DNA from: Anaeramoeba flamelloides
Lineage: Eukaryota; Metamonada; Anaeramoebidae
Reading direction: 5' to 3'
Length of the DNA: 64,000 bases
Assembly (NCBI GenBank): GCA_027625915.1
Contig: JANTQA010000015.1
Span: 8,089,001-8,153,000, forward strand
Below, one piece after another: positions 12,392-22,620 of this stretch. The position numbers and the translations under genes are program-made. Each line of letters begins with the position of its first letter. Position 1 is the stretch's first letter. The notes under the pieces were generated by a model. That model was not told the origin of the DNA, did no database searches, and saw only the letters and a list, made by a program, of their open reading frames with translations.

Positions 12392-12770
12392 AAAAAAAGT
12401 GAAAACCCCGGTTTTTCATTGGGAACATTACTGGAAATGAAAAGTAAAATCAATAAAAAGAAGAAACCAATTAACTTTCAAGAATAACCCATTATATTAT
12501 TTTCAATCAGTCCAACAAATACAATCTAAATCTACTTTTCTATCAAAATCCATGCGGTGTAGTTTTGGAGATCTTAAAATTAGTTGAATTTTTTGACAAA
12601 TTTTCAACTAATTGATCAATAAAAGAAAAATCGATACCAAAAGTTAGTATTAAAAATTAAGTTATTGTGCTGAATTCTTCATTTTGTCTTTATTTTTTAT
12701 TTATTCTTTTATCAATTGATCTTACTTTGAATTTTTTAAGGTTCCCAATTAGGTGTATTTTGTGTTTTTT
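12392..12770. repeat. Possible degraded relative of the 54829-55288 TIR element
   Basis: The left side holds TTCATTGGGAACATTACTGG and the right side holds the inverted AAGGTTCCCAATTAGG. The same words form the inner ends of the TIRs at 54829-55288. Only short stretches match, so the call is tentative. Confidence 0.3.
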
Positions 12771-13034
12771 GTTTTTTTTTACAATGTGGCTTTGAAAGAT
12801 TGTAAACTTTCATTAATAAACGACACACAATGAAAGATTAACACACCGATAATTGATATTTTTACAGAAAATGATATCTTTTTAAAAAAATGTAAGAATA
12901 AAAGGAGAGAGATATTTTGCTCAAATTTTTGAATTTTTTTTTATTTTTAAACAGTAAAAAAATAAGGAGGCACAATTATTTGAAAAAATTATTAGAAACA
13001 TTTTTTTACAAATTTAGTTCATTTTCCCATTTTT

Positions 13035-14115
13035 GAAAATATTAATTGTGAGAACTTTATCGTGAATTAAGCCATGCTATCATCAAAACCTCTATTATGG
13101 GAAATAGTTTTCATCAAAAAAATTATTTAGCAATATCACAAATCGCGATATTCTATAAAATCTCGATAATTATTTAAAAACAAAGTGGTAAATCTCAATA
13201 TATCATTAAAAAGTAATCGCGATATAATATTTGATGGGTTTTTGGGTTAATTCAGAAATATTTTTACAGAGAAATGTTTTATGATCAAAAAATAGATTAG
13301 GTGAAAAAAAGTTATTCTTTGAAAAAACAACAAAAAAGATACTTGATTCAATCAATTGTTAGATCAAAGATTTTTATTGTGTTTTCGTTTGGTTTGGTTG
13401 CCAAACTTATCGATCCTTTTAGATCAACAACAATAAGAACTAAGGGAAATAAATATTTTTTCAGTTTATCGTGGTGTTGGAAATTACCTTCAATAATTAG
13501 TGCTTCTAAAACAACCAATACTTCACCCATTCTTTAAAGAATGTGTTCTTGGGTTACAATATTTTCCAATATTCTTAGAAAGATAAAAGGATTTGGATAA
13601 CTTTTCAAAAGATTTCACAACATACTTGTTAGATGATCACCAATAGGTAAGATTTTTTGTACAATTGTTACCTTCTTCTTCTTTTTCTTCTTCTTTGGGT
13701 TTCTTTTTATTGGACAAAGCACACGATTAGAGCTTAGAGGTTATTATTTGATAGATCGCCAATAAGAAGGAAAATTATTCTTTATTCTTTTTGACTATTT
13801 AAAATTGTGAATGTAACAACCCCATTTTAAGAAAAGGCATATATTATATACTCAAGTGTATTGTTATAATGGGTAATTATTAGTTTGATCATAGAATTTG
13901 TACGAACTTTTATATTTTGTTAAAAAAATGAAAAGAAAAAAATTGTTTTTAATCCAACTACAAACAATCTCGTTCCGTTTATAAAAGTTTTCGATCTTTC
14001 AAAACTTTCAAACACTTGAAGACAATTCACAACCCTTACACACACTTTAAAACCTTTGTTAAGGGTGAAAAGATGTTGAAAAAAAGTCTCAAGACATGTA
14101 AAATTCAAGAGATTT
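13035..14115. mobile_element. Old TIR-type DNA element, copy A, with ATCACGAT/ATCGCGAT motifs
   Basis: The reverse complement of this interval aligns along its length with 49380-50578. Shared landmarks are the end segment TTTATCGTGAATTAAG, clusters of ATCGCGAT-like words, a TTCAAGTGTTTGAAA block, and GAATAACTTTTTT beside AAGTATCTTTTTTGTTG. A minus-strand frame at 13348-13530 (MGEVLVVLEALIIEGNFQHH) has a partly matching frame in the other copy, so the ancestor probably coded for a protein, perhaps a transposase. Both copies are fossils. The superfamily is not recognised. Confidence 0.6.
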
Positions 14116-14129
14116 TTTCAAGGTATTAG

Positions 14130-15335
14130 TAAACGAAAAAAAATCTTCAAGAAAATCTAATATAAAATTAAAATAACATTTACCGCATCTTGAAATTGAA
14201 AAACCAAGTAAAAATTTGATTACTGCAAAATAAAACCTCCTTTCAATACTATTTTCAGAAATAAATTATTGTTTTTAAAAGACTGAACCATTTTTCCACT
14301 TTTTGAAAATTTCAAAATCCAACATAATTCTGAATTATTTAAAAAAAATTATTTTCTTTAAAAGAAGAGAAAGAAATCTTATTATTGCTTTTAAAGGAAG
14401 GGAACAAAAATAAGCTTTAAAAATAAAACCACCAAGTTCTATAATAACCCAGTTAAAAAAATCAACTTTTTTTCAAAAAAAATACAATAATTATTATAAA
14501 CTTGTCAAAAAATATAATTTTTTAATTCAAAGAACTCTTCAAATCAATTTTTTCTCAAGATTGTAAAAAAAAATACTGAGAAAAATAACCAAACAATCGA
14601 ATTAAAAATTATCCCAAAATACATTTTTAAAACCTGGAAAATTCAACTTATAATCTAGATAAATACTTTTTAATTTGATTATTTATCATCAATAATTAAT
14701 TATTCAATCTTAATTATTTCAGTGTTTCATTAACAAACACAAAGATTAAATGTATCAAATAGAATTTACAATTATTTCTCAATTTTTTAAAGATTTTCTA
14801 ACCAATAAAAGGAATTCAAATGCACATTTCTATTCAAAAAAATGATATAATATTATCAAATAACTGATTTTAATACTAAGAGTTCCTTGTTTATACCCCT
14901 GGTATTTAAAAAAGGATATTGACTCATCTTTTAAATTTCAAGAAATTTAATATGAATTTGTGAATAAAATAAATGATCAATTTTTTTTAGATCTTCAATG
15001 TGTACAATATTTGATTGATTTTTATTATATTTTTAAAATAAGATTAAAGTTCCAAGGTTACTTGTTCAAAATGACTCTCTCAAATTACTAAAAGTGAGAT
15101 TTCTTCAAAATTAATTTTTTTTGTAAATTTTTTTGTTCTAATTTGATCCAAGAACCCAAATAAATAGGATCTGATCTTTTTACTGGAAATTTCATTGGAA
15201 TAAAAATCTTTTCAAAATCATTATTCATTTCCCCTAAGTTGACAAAGGAAGTTACACATCAGGTTTAATTGTAGCCTTATATAAATAATAACTCTATTGA
15301 CTTTAGTAAAAAAAAATAAATAAAAGTTACTAGTC
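14130..15335 (+). repeat. Dispersed 1.2-kb repeat, copy A
   Basis: The interval starts at AAAAAATCTTCAAGAAAAT and aligns in the same orientation with 40590-41790, and in the opposite orientation with parts of 42990-45345 and 58170-59240. Shared landmarks include TCTTGAAATTGAAAAACCAA, TTTTTAAAAGACTGAACC, TTCAACTTATAATCTAGATA, AATAATTAATTATTCAATC, and near the far end AAAGTTGACAAA..GAAGTT. No frame is conserved among copies. The class of element is unknown. Confidence 0.7.
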
Positions 15336-15384
15336 CCTTAAATTGATTTAAAAAATAATTTTTCATTTTTTAGCTATAATGTGC

Positions 15385-15780
15385 ATATCACCATAATGTG
15401 GTTCTCACGATTTTATGATTTTGGCGATAAAGTTGAACTAATCACGATTTTTTAATACTATCACGATTTTATTGTTAATATCATAATAATATATGTTATC
15501 ATCAAAATCTCTAATATCTCAAAGGTAGTAAGAGAAGTTGAAATTTTAATCTTAGGTTAAAAATTGGTTGTCTATTATAAAAATATGTTTTTTGGAATAG
15601 AAAATTCGATGTGTATGTCTTTGAAAATTTGGCGTTAGGGTTAGAACAGATTAATTGTTTGTGGTGAAATTTCAAAGTAATCCAATGGTCAAAAATCACT
15701 GACAATACGATCGTTTCGATTTAAAAGTGTTATATATTGAGAAGTGTTTTTAATGTTTAAAAATCGTGATTATTTTTTTT
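15385..15780. repeat. Partial copy of the ATCACGAT-motif TIR element
   Basis: 15394-15530 carries CACGATTTTATGATTTTGGC, GATAAAGTTGAACTAATCAC and ATGTTATCATCAAAATCTC, matching the ends of the elements at 13035-14115 and 49380-50578. A last ATCGTGATT lies near 15763. The middle does not match the other copies, so this may be an internally rearranged or solo end. Confidence 0.45.
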
Positions 15781-15795
15781 ATCTTCACAATCCTT

Positions 15796-16215
15796 AAGGA
15801 CTATCTAAAATAAAGTCACCACGGGGTCTTAAAATTAAAACCTCAGTTAATTGGACTCTTTATCGCTTTAGATCCAGAAGAACTATAACATTTCAAAAAT
15901 TTAGGAAAAATTATTTTTTCCAGATCAGACAGTTAATGGGAAGATGGTAGTAAAACCCACAACCCCAATCATATTTCTTCTTTGTCCATTTTTCAGAGGA
16001 TTTATTGAAAACTAGACAATACTTCAATTAGAATAAACACCTTGCGTTACGGATTTTACTACCATCTTCCCATTAACTGTCTGATCTGGAAAAAATAATT
16101 TTTCCTAAATTTTTGAAATGTTATAGTTCTTCTGGATCTAAAGCGATAAAGAGTCCAATTAACTGAGGTTTTAATTCATGGGACCACCGTGGTTACTTTA
16201 TTTTAGATAGTCCTT
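15796..16215. repeat. Long fold-back element with nearly perfect 163-base arms
   Basis: The left arm at 15796-15958 starts AAGGACTATCTAAAATAAAG and the right arm at 16051-16215 is its reverse complement, ending TTTAGATAGTCCTT. Differences between the arms are few: a small change around ACCACGGGGTC against CATGGGACCACCG and scattered single bases. The 92-base loop is unrelated to the arms. The GC content is higher than the surroundings. No coding frame runs through it and no other copy was found in the window. The high arm identity suggests recent origin or ongoing arm-to-arm correction. Confidence 0.85.
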
Positions 16216-16584
16216 CACAAGGTGTTCGAGTTAATGTAAATCAAAATTTATTGGTGATTTTTTTCATTTAAAAAAATGTCATAAAATGATCTTTTGATCC
16301 AAATTGGTGAATATTTTAAAGATCATTCCTTTAAATTTCAAATGAGATTGGAACAAATTATTTGAAGACAATTCGTTGAATTTTAAAAAAAGTCCTTAAA
16401 ATACTATTTTTGTTCCTTTTTTTTTATTAATTAAGGGCAAATGAATTTTTTTTTTGAGTTTTCAAGTTTCTAAAGACACGGAAACAAAACACGAGATTTT
16501 AAAGTTGAATTTTTAAAAAAAAATATAGAAAAGGAGAAAATTAAAATTTGTCAAAAAAATTCTCTCTATCTTTTTTTTTATAAT

Positions 16585-16809
16585 TACTTTTTGTTTTAAA
16601 ATAAATGGAACAAAATTTTCATTCAGCTTTCCAAAAAAGATTTTAATAATCATGTTACATTTCGAACTTTGATTTCAAAAAATCAGCTTAAATCATTAAT
16701 TTCCATCTTAAAATTTTGGACTTTTGATGTTTGATATTAATTATTGAGAGATGTGTTTTTAGGAAAGCTTAATGAAAATTTGGATCTTTTTATTTTGCAA
16801 TTAACAGTA
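16585..16809. mobile_element. TACTGT-ended MITE, copy 2
   Basis: The left end TACTTTTTGTTTTAAAATAA with TTTTCATTCAGCTTTCC, and the right end GGAAAGCTTAATGAAAATTT through AACAGTA, match the copies at 4927 and 25734. The length is 225 bases and it is non-coding. Confidence 0.75.
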
Positions 16810-17556
16810 GTATTAAATTCCTAGTTACCCAAAAAAAAAGAAATTTGATTTCCAATTTTTCTCACTCTATCTAAAAAAAGAATTTTCAAAAATTGAAAAT
16901 TATTTTATTGCAAAGAAAAAATATCTTTTGAGAACTGAAAAAAAAATAAAATGTAAGAACGAAGAAGTAAATTAACTTATAAAAATATGAAATAAACAAC
17001 ACTCAATTTGGAAAAGTCTGTTCTTTTTTTTTTTTTTAGTTCTCAGTTGACTTTTTTATGTGATTTAATTCCAATAACTTTTGCAAAATAATGCTAACAA
17101 CTGTTTTTAAAAATATTTCACAAAGAAAACCTTGTATTTCAGAATTGTTAAATTAGGAAATTTTTTGAAGTGTTTTTAATTCAGATTTCAGGGAGGCAAT
17201 ACAAATTCTGGTTTAAAATGAGAAGAAAAAAAAAACGTGAAAAACACCTATTTAAAACCAAATTTCACTTTTTTTACCTGGTTCATTTTTTTTTCCACAA
17301 TGGTTAACTGATTTTCAAGTTGAGTATTCGTATTTACAAAATTTGTAATTAAACATTCAATCGATTTATTTTTTTTTAATATCTTAGTTTAGAAAAACTT
17401 CTTTATTAAAATTACCCAACTTTAAAACACCCATATTCAACAAAGAAATTGTAACTCAACCTTTCAAGTTTTCAATTCAAATAAAAACCAAGTGATCATT
17501 CTTTCCTTTTTTGCACCACTTTCAAAACATTTAAAGTATATAATAAAGTACTTAAG
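16810..17556. other. Upstream region of the ankyrin gene
   Basis: No gene or repeat family recognised. A TATATAATAAAG motif lies at about 17537-17548, only some ten bases before the ATG, so it is more likely part of the leader than a positioned TATA box. Confidence 0.4.
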
Positions 17557-20500
17557 ATGAGTAGTTCAGATAATGACGACTTCAATCTTTTTAGTTCAAA
17601 TGTATCCTTTTTTCCTGAAGCTCCTAGCTCAAGTGACGAAGACGAAGACGCAAATGAAAAAGTAGGCTTTACAAAAGCACAACAATTCGCGTTACAAAAA
17701 AATGATTTGGCTGTCATCAAGCTACTGATGAAGCCAAGCTTGGTCAAGGCAGCACATGATTCTGAAGGGCAAAATTCGCTTCACTTATCTCTTGGATCGG
17801 GGACTAGCAATTCGAGCGTCATTCAATATCTTCTTGACTGTGGGTGTGATGTCAACAAACAAGAAGCAGAATCACACCACACACCATTAATGAAATTAAT
17901 TGTACAAGGGGGCCAATATGAAAATGAAGCTCAATCTAGCATTGCCAAGGCATTAATAAACGGAGGGGCCAATTTGGAATTAACGTGCAAAGTTAATTAT
18001 AACAATGTGCTTCATTTAATCTGTAAGGGGATCCAATTGGGTTGCAACCAAAAACTAATCGAACTCATTTTAGAAGCAAGCCCAAATTTATTACAAAGCC
18101 GAAACAAAAAAGGAAACACACCGTTGCATATCCTATGTAAACAAAATTTTACCTCGATCTCAAATCAAGAAAAAGCATTAACCAATCAAAAGGAATTAAA
18201 TTCAATCCAACAAAAACAAAAAGAACAACATTTCCAAATTCAAAGACTACAGATAATTAAAAGCTTTCAGGCAATTAATAAAAAGAATGGGTTTGGAATG
18301 GTTAATTTGGAAAATGACAATGGCCAAGAGCCCTTACATTTGGCATGTATACATAATGGAGCTACAGATGTGGAATTAATAAAATACTTAATAAATAATG
18401 GCAGTGATGTCAATTTAAATGACGAAACACAAGGGTTTACCCCCCTTCATTATCTTTGCTGTTATTCGGAGCTTAGTCTTCAAGTGCTCGAACTATTTAA
18501 AGTAAAGAATTATGATTTTCAAAATATTACAACAAATAAGCGTTCAAATATTTTGCATTTGCTATGTCGACAAGAAAAGCCTAATGGTGAAATCTTAAGA
18601 TTCGTTATTGAGAACAAGCTTTGCAAAATCGATCAATTGACTGAAAATCAAAAAACAGAATTTTTATTGATCTGTAAACAAAAGGGATTAGAATTAAAGC
18701 ATTTAAAACTATTAATTGAAATTGCGGATTGTAATTTCAATTATAATGATGAAAGGAACCGTAATGGTTTATTTTTCATTTGCCAAACCCTCTCCGATTT
18801 ATTAAACAATGGTGAAACAAAGAGTATCACAGGCAACAATAATAACAAGATTACAATTGATAATGGGCCAAGTTTTGATCTTCAAAAATGGATCAAAATA
18901 TTTGAATATTTATTAAATAAAGGAATCAATGTCAACAGTGTCGACCAACAAACCGGTTTGACACCTTTATTAATTTTATGTAACTCTAGTAATAAAAAAA
19001 ATTTACTCTTTATAAAGTTACTATTGAAGCACGGATGCAAAATCGGATTAACTTCCCATTATAGTGAATATACCGAAATACAAGCAGTTTTGAAGCAAAA
19101 AACCATTAATATAAACTTATTTACTTTATTGATAGATAACGGTGCAAGTTTTAAATATTCCAAAGGCACGGCCCCGATTTTTTCTTGTTTTAGATTGATA
19201 TTAAATGACGAAGAAGAAGACAACGACGAAGATGACGACGACGACAAGAATAGTGAAATTGAAAATCCAAAAAATGATAAAAATGAGAATGAGAATGAAA
19301 ATGAAAACGAAAATGAAAATGAAAATGAAAATGAAAATGAAAAAGAAAACAAAAATGAAAAAGAAAATGAAAATGAAAACAAAAACAAAAATGAAAATGA
19401 AAATCAAAACAAAAACAAAAATGAAAAAGAAAATGAAAACAAAAACGAAAAAGAAAATGAAAATTATAATAATAGAAATGATAACAAATGTAAAAGGGAG
19501 GGTGATCAAAAGAAAAAGACAACGAAAATGAAAAATCTAAGTGTTCCAAATGAAATCATTTCTAGAATATTAAAATTATCGGATAATTTGAATCAAAGAG
19601 ATGGGATGAAAAACAGTGTATTGCATAATTTATGCATGAGGCATCATTTGGGAACAAATTGTATCGACTTGATAAAAACTTTCATAAATAAAAAAGTGGT
19701 GGATATTAATATTAAAGGGCAATTAGATCAGACAGCTTTACATTTGATTTCCGAATTTGAAAATATTGATCCAAATGTTGTGGAGTTATTATGCGACTCT
19801 GGGGTTGATGTCAATTTAATTGATCAGGATAATAAAACAGCCTTAAACATTTTAATTATGAATAATTTACAATTAGCAAATGTTATGTCAAGTATCAATC
19901 TTATTTTGTCCAAGGGGTATGATCTAAGTTATTGTGATCCTGTTAATAATGAAAACATCCTGATCCAAATATTGAATAAAAAATATTCAATAGCAAAGCA
20001 CGAAAGGCAGCCCCCATGGCAATTAATTAAACGCTTGCTTAAAGATGAACAATTAGATGTTCAATTACGCAGCCAGGGTGGCAACATCTTGCATCTTTTA
20101 TGCGAGTTATCATTGAATGATCAAAATTATGAATGTATGCAAATCTGTTTACAAAGAGGTGTTGATATAAATTACTATAATATTATGTATTTAACACCAA
20201 TAATGGTCTTATTAAAATCCAAAATGGCAATTGACGTGAAATTTATACAACTATTCCTAGAATATAAAGCCAAATTAAACTGTTTACAGCACGTGAATGA
20301 TGAGCTGCTTATGAACTGGGGCGGGGATGGGCATTTGGGGAGAAGATATTATTTTGATATGAATAGATGCACATCTGCTTTGCATATTTTTTGTGAGCGA
20401 TCGAACCCGGAAAGTGGTGTCTTAGAATTATTGTTATCAAATTATAAGGATATTAATGAAATAGATGCTTTAAATGGCACCACTGCTTTATATCATCATT

Positions 20501-22620
20501 TCTATTCCCATAATAATAATAATAATAATACGATTGGTGTTACTTTTAGCACTTATAATTATCACCGAACCCGTTCTTATAATGGTCATCGTTATTATAA
20601 TTCCCAACGGTATGCCTATTATAATCGTTATCATAATATTAACGAAAAAGATAAATATTTGGAAACGGTGGGAAAAATGGTAAATTATAACTTAATTGAA
20701 TTATTCTTACAAAATGGTGCCAAAACAGAATTTCCCATTTATCTGGAGAATACAAATAGCACCAGTAACCAATATACTATTTTAAGCAGTTATCTAGATT
20801 TATTTAAATTTGATGAAAAAATGGATTTTGACATTATTAAATTATTAATCGATTATGGCGCAGACCTTAATTATAGTGACCATGAATCTGAGCATCCATT
20901 TATCCTATTGACCAACAATTCAAATTTGGAAAATAAGGATATAATTGTTTATTTTATCAAAAAGGGATCAAATTTAAATTATAACGGCAATTTGCAGGGA
21001 ACGCCGTTTTTCTATATTTGCCAAATTTATGGTGATGATTTTGATTTGCTAAAGCTGTGTTTTGATTATAATGCAGATCCAAATGTTCTTAATTGTGAAA
21101 GGGAGACCGCCTTCCATATGGTTTTATTTAATAAAAATTTAAATAAACAAATTTTAAAATTATTCTTCAGAAATAATACTAACATGCTAATTGATAATAA
21201 AGTGGGTTATCCTTTACACATCTTAGAATATAATTCTAATTTAAAATTGGGATTTTTAAATTTTTTTTTAAAATTAAACTTATCTTTAGAATTAAAAAAT
21301 AAAAGTAATAAATTTACTATTTTACTAATGCTGTGTTACGCTTTAAAATACTCTGATGGTTTATTACAGGAAAAGTATAATCTTATTTCTTATTTAATCG
21401 AATGCGGGGCAAACGTGAACTCCTTAAGTATTGATAATAATAACTGTTTACATTTATTAGCAACCATGGGATTAAAGAATATTCTGGGCAGTGATTTCGT
21501 TAGTGAATCCGGTGGTACTAATTACAATAGTGGTAGCAGCCGCGGTGGCGTTTTAGATCTTTATGCAGGTAATGATAAGAAAAAAACATCTGCTTTAAAG
21601 AATATAAATAATTCGACAGAATACAATACTCTTTGTTTAAAGATTATCAAAATTTTAATAGATAAAAAAATTAATATTAATCAATTAAACATTAAAAGCC
21701 AAACACCTTTGCATTTTTTTTGTTTAAATCATCCAAATATGGAAATTATCAATTTATTATTAACAAATGGTGCAAATGCGCAATTGCTCGATAAAAATAA
21801 TAATTCAATTTTACATTATTTATTGAAATCAAAACAAGTGTCCTTAAAAAAAATCAAGTTTTTATTCAAAAGTTACAAGTTGGATTTAAATGTTCAAAAT
21901 CTTCAAAAGGAATCGCCAATTTCAATTTACTGTAGACACCAAAATATAAATTTGGAAACTTTGCTATTTTTTCAAAAAATGAAGGCAGACTTTTCAATTT
22001 TAAATAATAACCAATATAGCTTGTTCCAAATCGCGATCAGAAATCCACATATCAATATCCAATGTACAAAATTCCTTTATCAATTTGATCAAAATATTAA
22101 TTTTGTTTCAAAAATCGATTCTGAAAATGCCTTTTCTTATTATTGCTCCTCAAAGAATGTCGATTTTGAAATAATAAAATTCTTTGTTGATAATGGATCA
22201 AATGTCAATATCAATACACAATCAGAATGTATTCCTTCCCCCATCTATAAATTAATGTCTATAAATTTCCCAAATTTTCTAATCGTCAATTATGTGATTA
22301 GAAATGTCGCAGATATTAATCAAACCAATCACCTACGTGGCAATTCTTTATTACACCGAGTAATTTTAAACAGTAATTTCAATTTTAAAATATTTGAATT
22401 ATTAATTGATAAAAATATTGATGTCAATATTAAAAATAGATTCCAAGATTCAGTTTTGAAATTATTACACCAAAAAAAATTACTATCCATGAAGACCTTG
22501 GGTTTATTAATTAAGGCTAATATAAATTTAAATTTACAAGACGCTGGGGGTAGAACTGTTTTGTTTTTTTCTGTGTATGACGTGCTTAATGTACTTTTAA
22601 AGCGAAAGCGGGAACTTTAA
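17557..22620 (+). CDS. Large ankyrin-repeat protein, 1687 residues, intronless
   Basis: This is the longest frame in the window, from an ATG to TAA. Residues 1-35 are Ser/Asp/Glu-rich. From about residue 65 to the C-terminus it is built of some thirty degenerate ankyrin repeats, shown by recurring TPLH/NILHLLC helices followed by LLxNGA/SNxN turns (for example HTPLMKLI, GFTPLHYLCC, SVLHNLCMRH, TPLHFFCLNHPN). A charged insert of about 110 residues (551-660) starts Asp-rich and becomes a run of Glu-Asn and Lys-Asn dipeptides. A His/Tyr/Asn-rich insert lies near 978-1031 and a Gly/Ser-rich one near 1317-1347. No enzymatic domain, TM segment or signal peptide was seen. Ankyrin arrays bind protein partners, so a cytosolic scaffold is the likely role, but the partner is unknown. 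Absence of introns contrasts with the neighbouring kinase gene. Confidence 0.95.
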   Translation: MSSSDNDDFNLFSSNVSFFPEAPSSSDEDEDANEKVGFTKAQQFALQKNDLAVIKLLMKPSLVKAAHDSEGQNSLHLSLGSGTSNSSVIQYLLDCGCDVNKQEAESHHTPLMKLIVQGGQYENEAQSSIAKALINGGANLELTCKVNYNNVLHLICKGIQLGCNQKLIELILEASPNLLQSRNKKGNTPLHILCKQNFTSISNQEKALTNQKELNSIQQKQKEQHFQIQRLQIIKSFQAINKKNGFGMVNLENDNGQEPLHLACIHNGATDVELIKYLINNGSDVNLNDETQGFTPLHYLCCYSELSLQVLELFKVKNYDFQNITTNKRSNILHLLCRQEKPNGEILRFVIENKLCKIDQLTENQKTEFLLICKQKGLELKHLKLLIEIADCNFNYNDERNRNGLFFICQTLSDLLNNGETKSITGNNNNKITIDNGPSFDLQKWIKIFEYLLNKGINVNSVDQQTGLTPLLILCNSSNKKNLLFIKLLLKHGCKIGLTSHYSEYTEIQAVLKQKTININLFTLLIDNGASFKYSKGTAPIFSCFRLILNDEEEDNDEDDDDDKNSEIENPKNDKNENENENENENENENENENEKENKNEKENENENKNKNENENQNKNKNEKENENKNEKENENYNNRNDNKCKREGDQKKKTTKMKNLSVPNEIISRILKLSDNLNQRDGMKNSVLHNLCMRHHLGTNCIDLIKTFINKKVVDINIKGQLDQTALHLISEFENIDPNVVELLCDSGVDVNLIDQDNKTALNILIMNNLQLANVMSSINLILSKGYDLSYCDPVNNENILIQILNKKYSIAKHERQPPWQLIKRLLKDEQLDVQLRSQGGNILHLLCELSLNDQNYECMQICLQRGVDINYYNIMYLTPIMVLLKSKMAIDVKFIQLFLEYKAKLNCLQHVNDELLMNWGGDGHLGRRYYFDMNRCTSALHIFCERSNPESGVLELLLSNYKDINEIDALNGTTALYHHFYSHNNNNNNTIGVTFSTYNYHRTRSYNGHRYYNSQRYAYYNRYHNINEKDKYLETVGKMVNYNLIELFLQNGAKTEFPIYLENTNSTSNQYTILSSYLDLFKFDEKMDFDIIKLLIDYGADLNYSDHESEHPFILLTNNSNLENKDIIVYFIKKGSNLNYNGNLQGTPFFYICQIYGDDFDLLKLCFDYNADPNVLNCERETAFHMVLFNKNLNKQILKLFFRNNTNMLIDNKVGYPLHILEYNSNLKLGFLNFFLKLNLSLELKNKSNKFTILLMLCYALKYSDGLLQEKYNLISYLIECGANVNSLSIDNNNCLHLLATMGLKNILGSDFVSESGGTNYNSGSSRGGVLDLYAGNDKKKTSALKNINNSTEYNTLCLKIIKILIDKKININQLNIKSQTPLHFFCLNHPNMEIINLLLTNGANAQLLDKNNNSILHYLLKSKQVSLKKIKFLFKSYKLDLNVQNLQKESPISIYCRHQNINLETLLFFQKMKADFSILNNNQYSLFQIAIRNPHINIQCTKFLYQFDQNINFVSKIDSENAFSYYCSSKNVDFEIIKFFVDNGSNVNINTQSECIPSPIYKLMSINFPNFLIVNYVIRNVADINQTNHLRGNSLLHRVILNSNFNFKIFELLIDKNIDVNIKNRFQDSVLKLLHQKKLLSMKTLGLLIKANINLNLQDAGGRTVLFFSVYDVLNVLLKRKREL
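19206..19535 (+). repeat. (GAAAAT)n-like low-complexity tract inside the ankyrin gene
   Basis: Tandem hexamers GAAAAT, GAAAAC and AAAAAC, with interspersed GAAAAA, encode alternating Glu-Asn and Lys-Asn. The purine bias leaves several spurious Phe-rich frames open on the other strand. The tract is the kind that changes length by slippage. Confidence 0.9.

Noticed and set aside
19059-19549. Phe-rich minus-strand frames and a Lys/Met plus-strand frame inside the ankyrin gene
   Set aside because: Shadows of the GAAAAT hexamer tract coding for Glu-Asn repeats.
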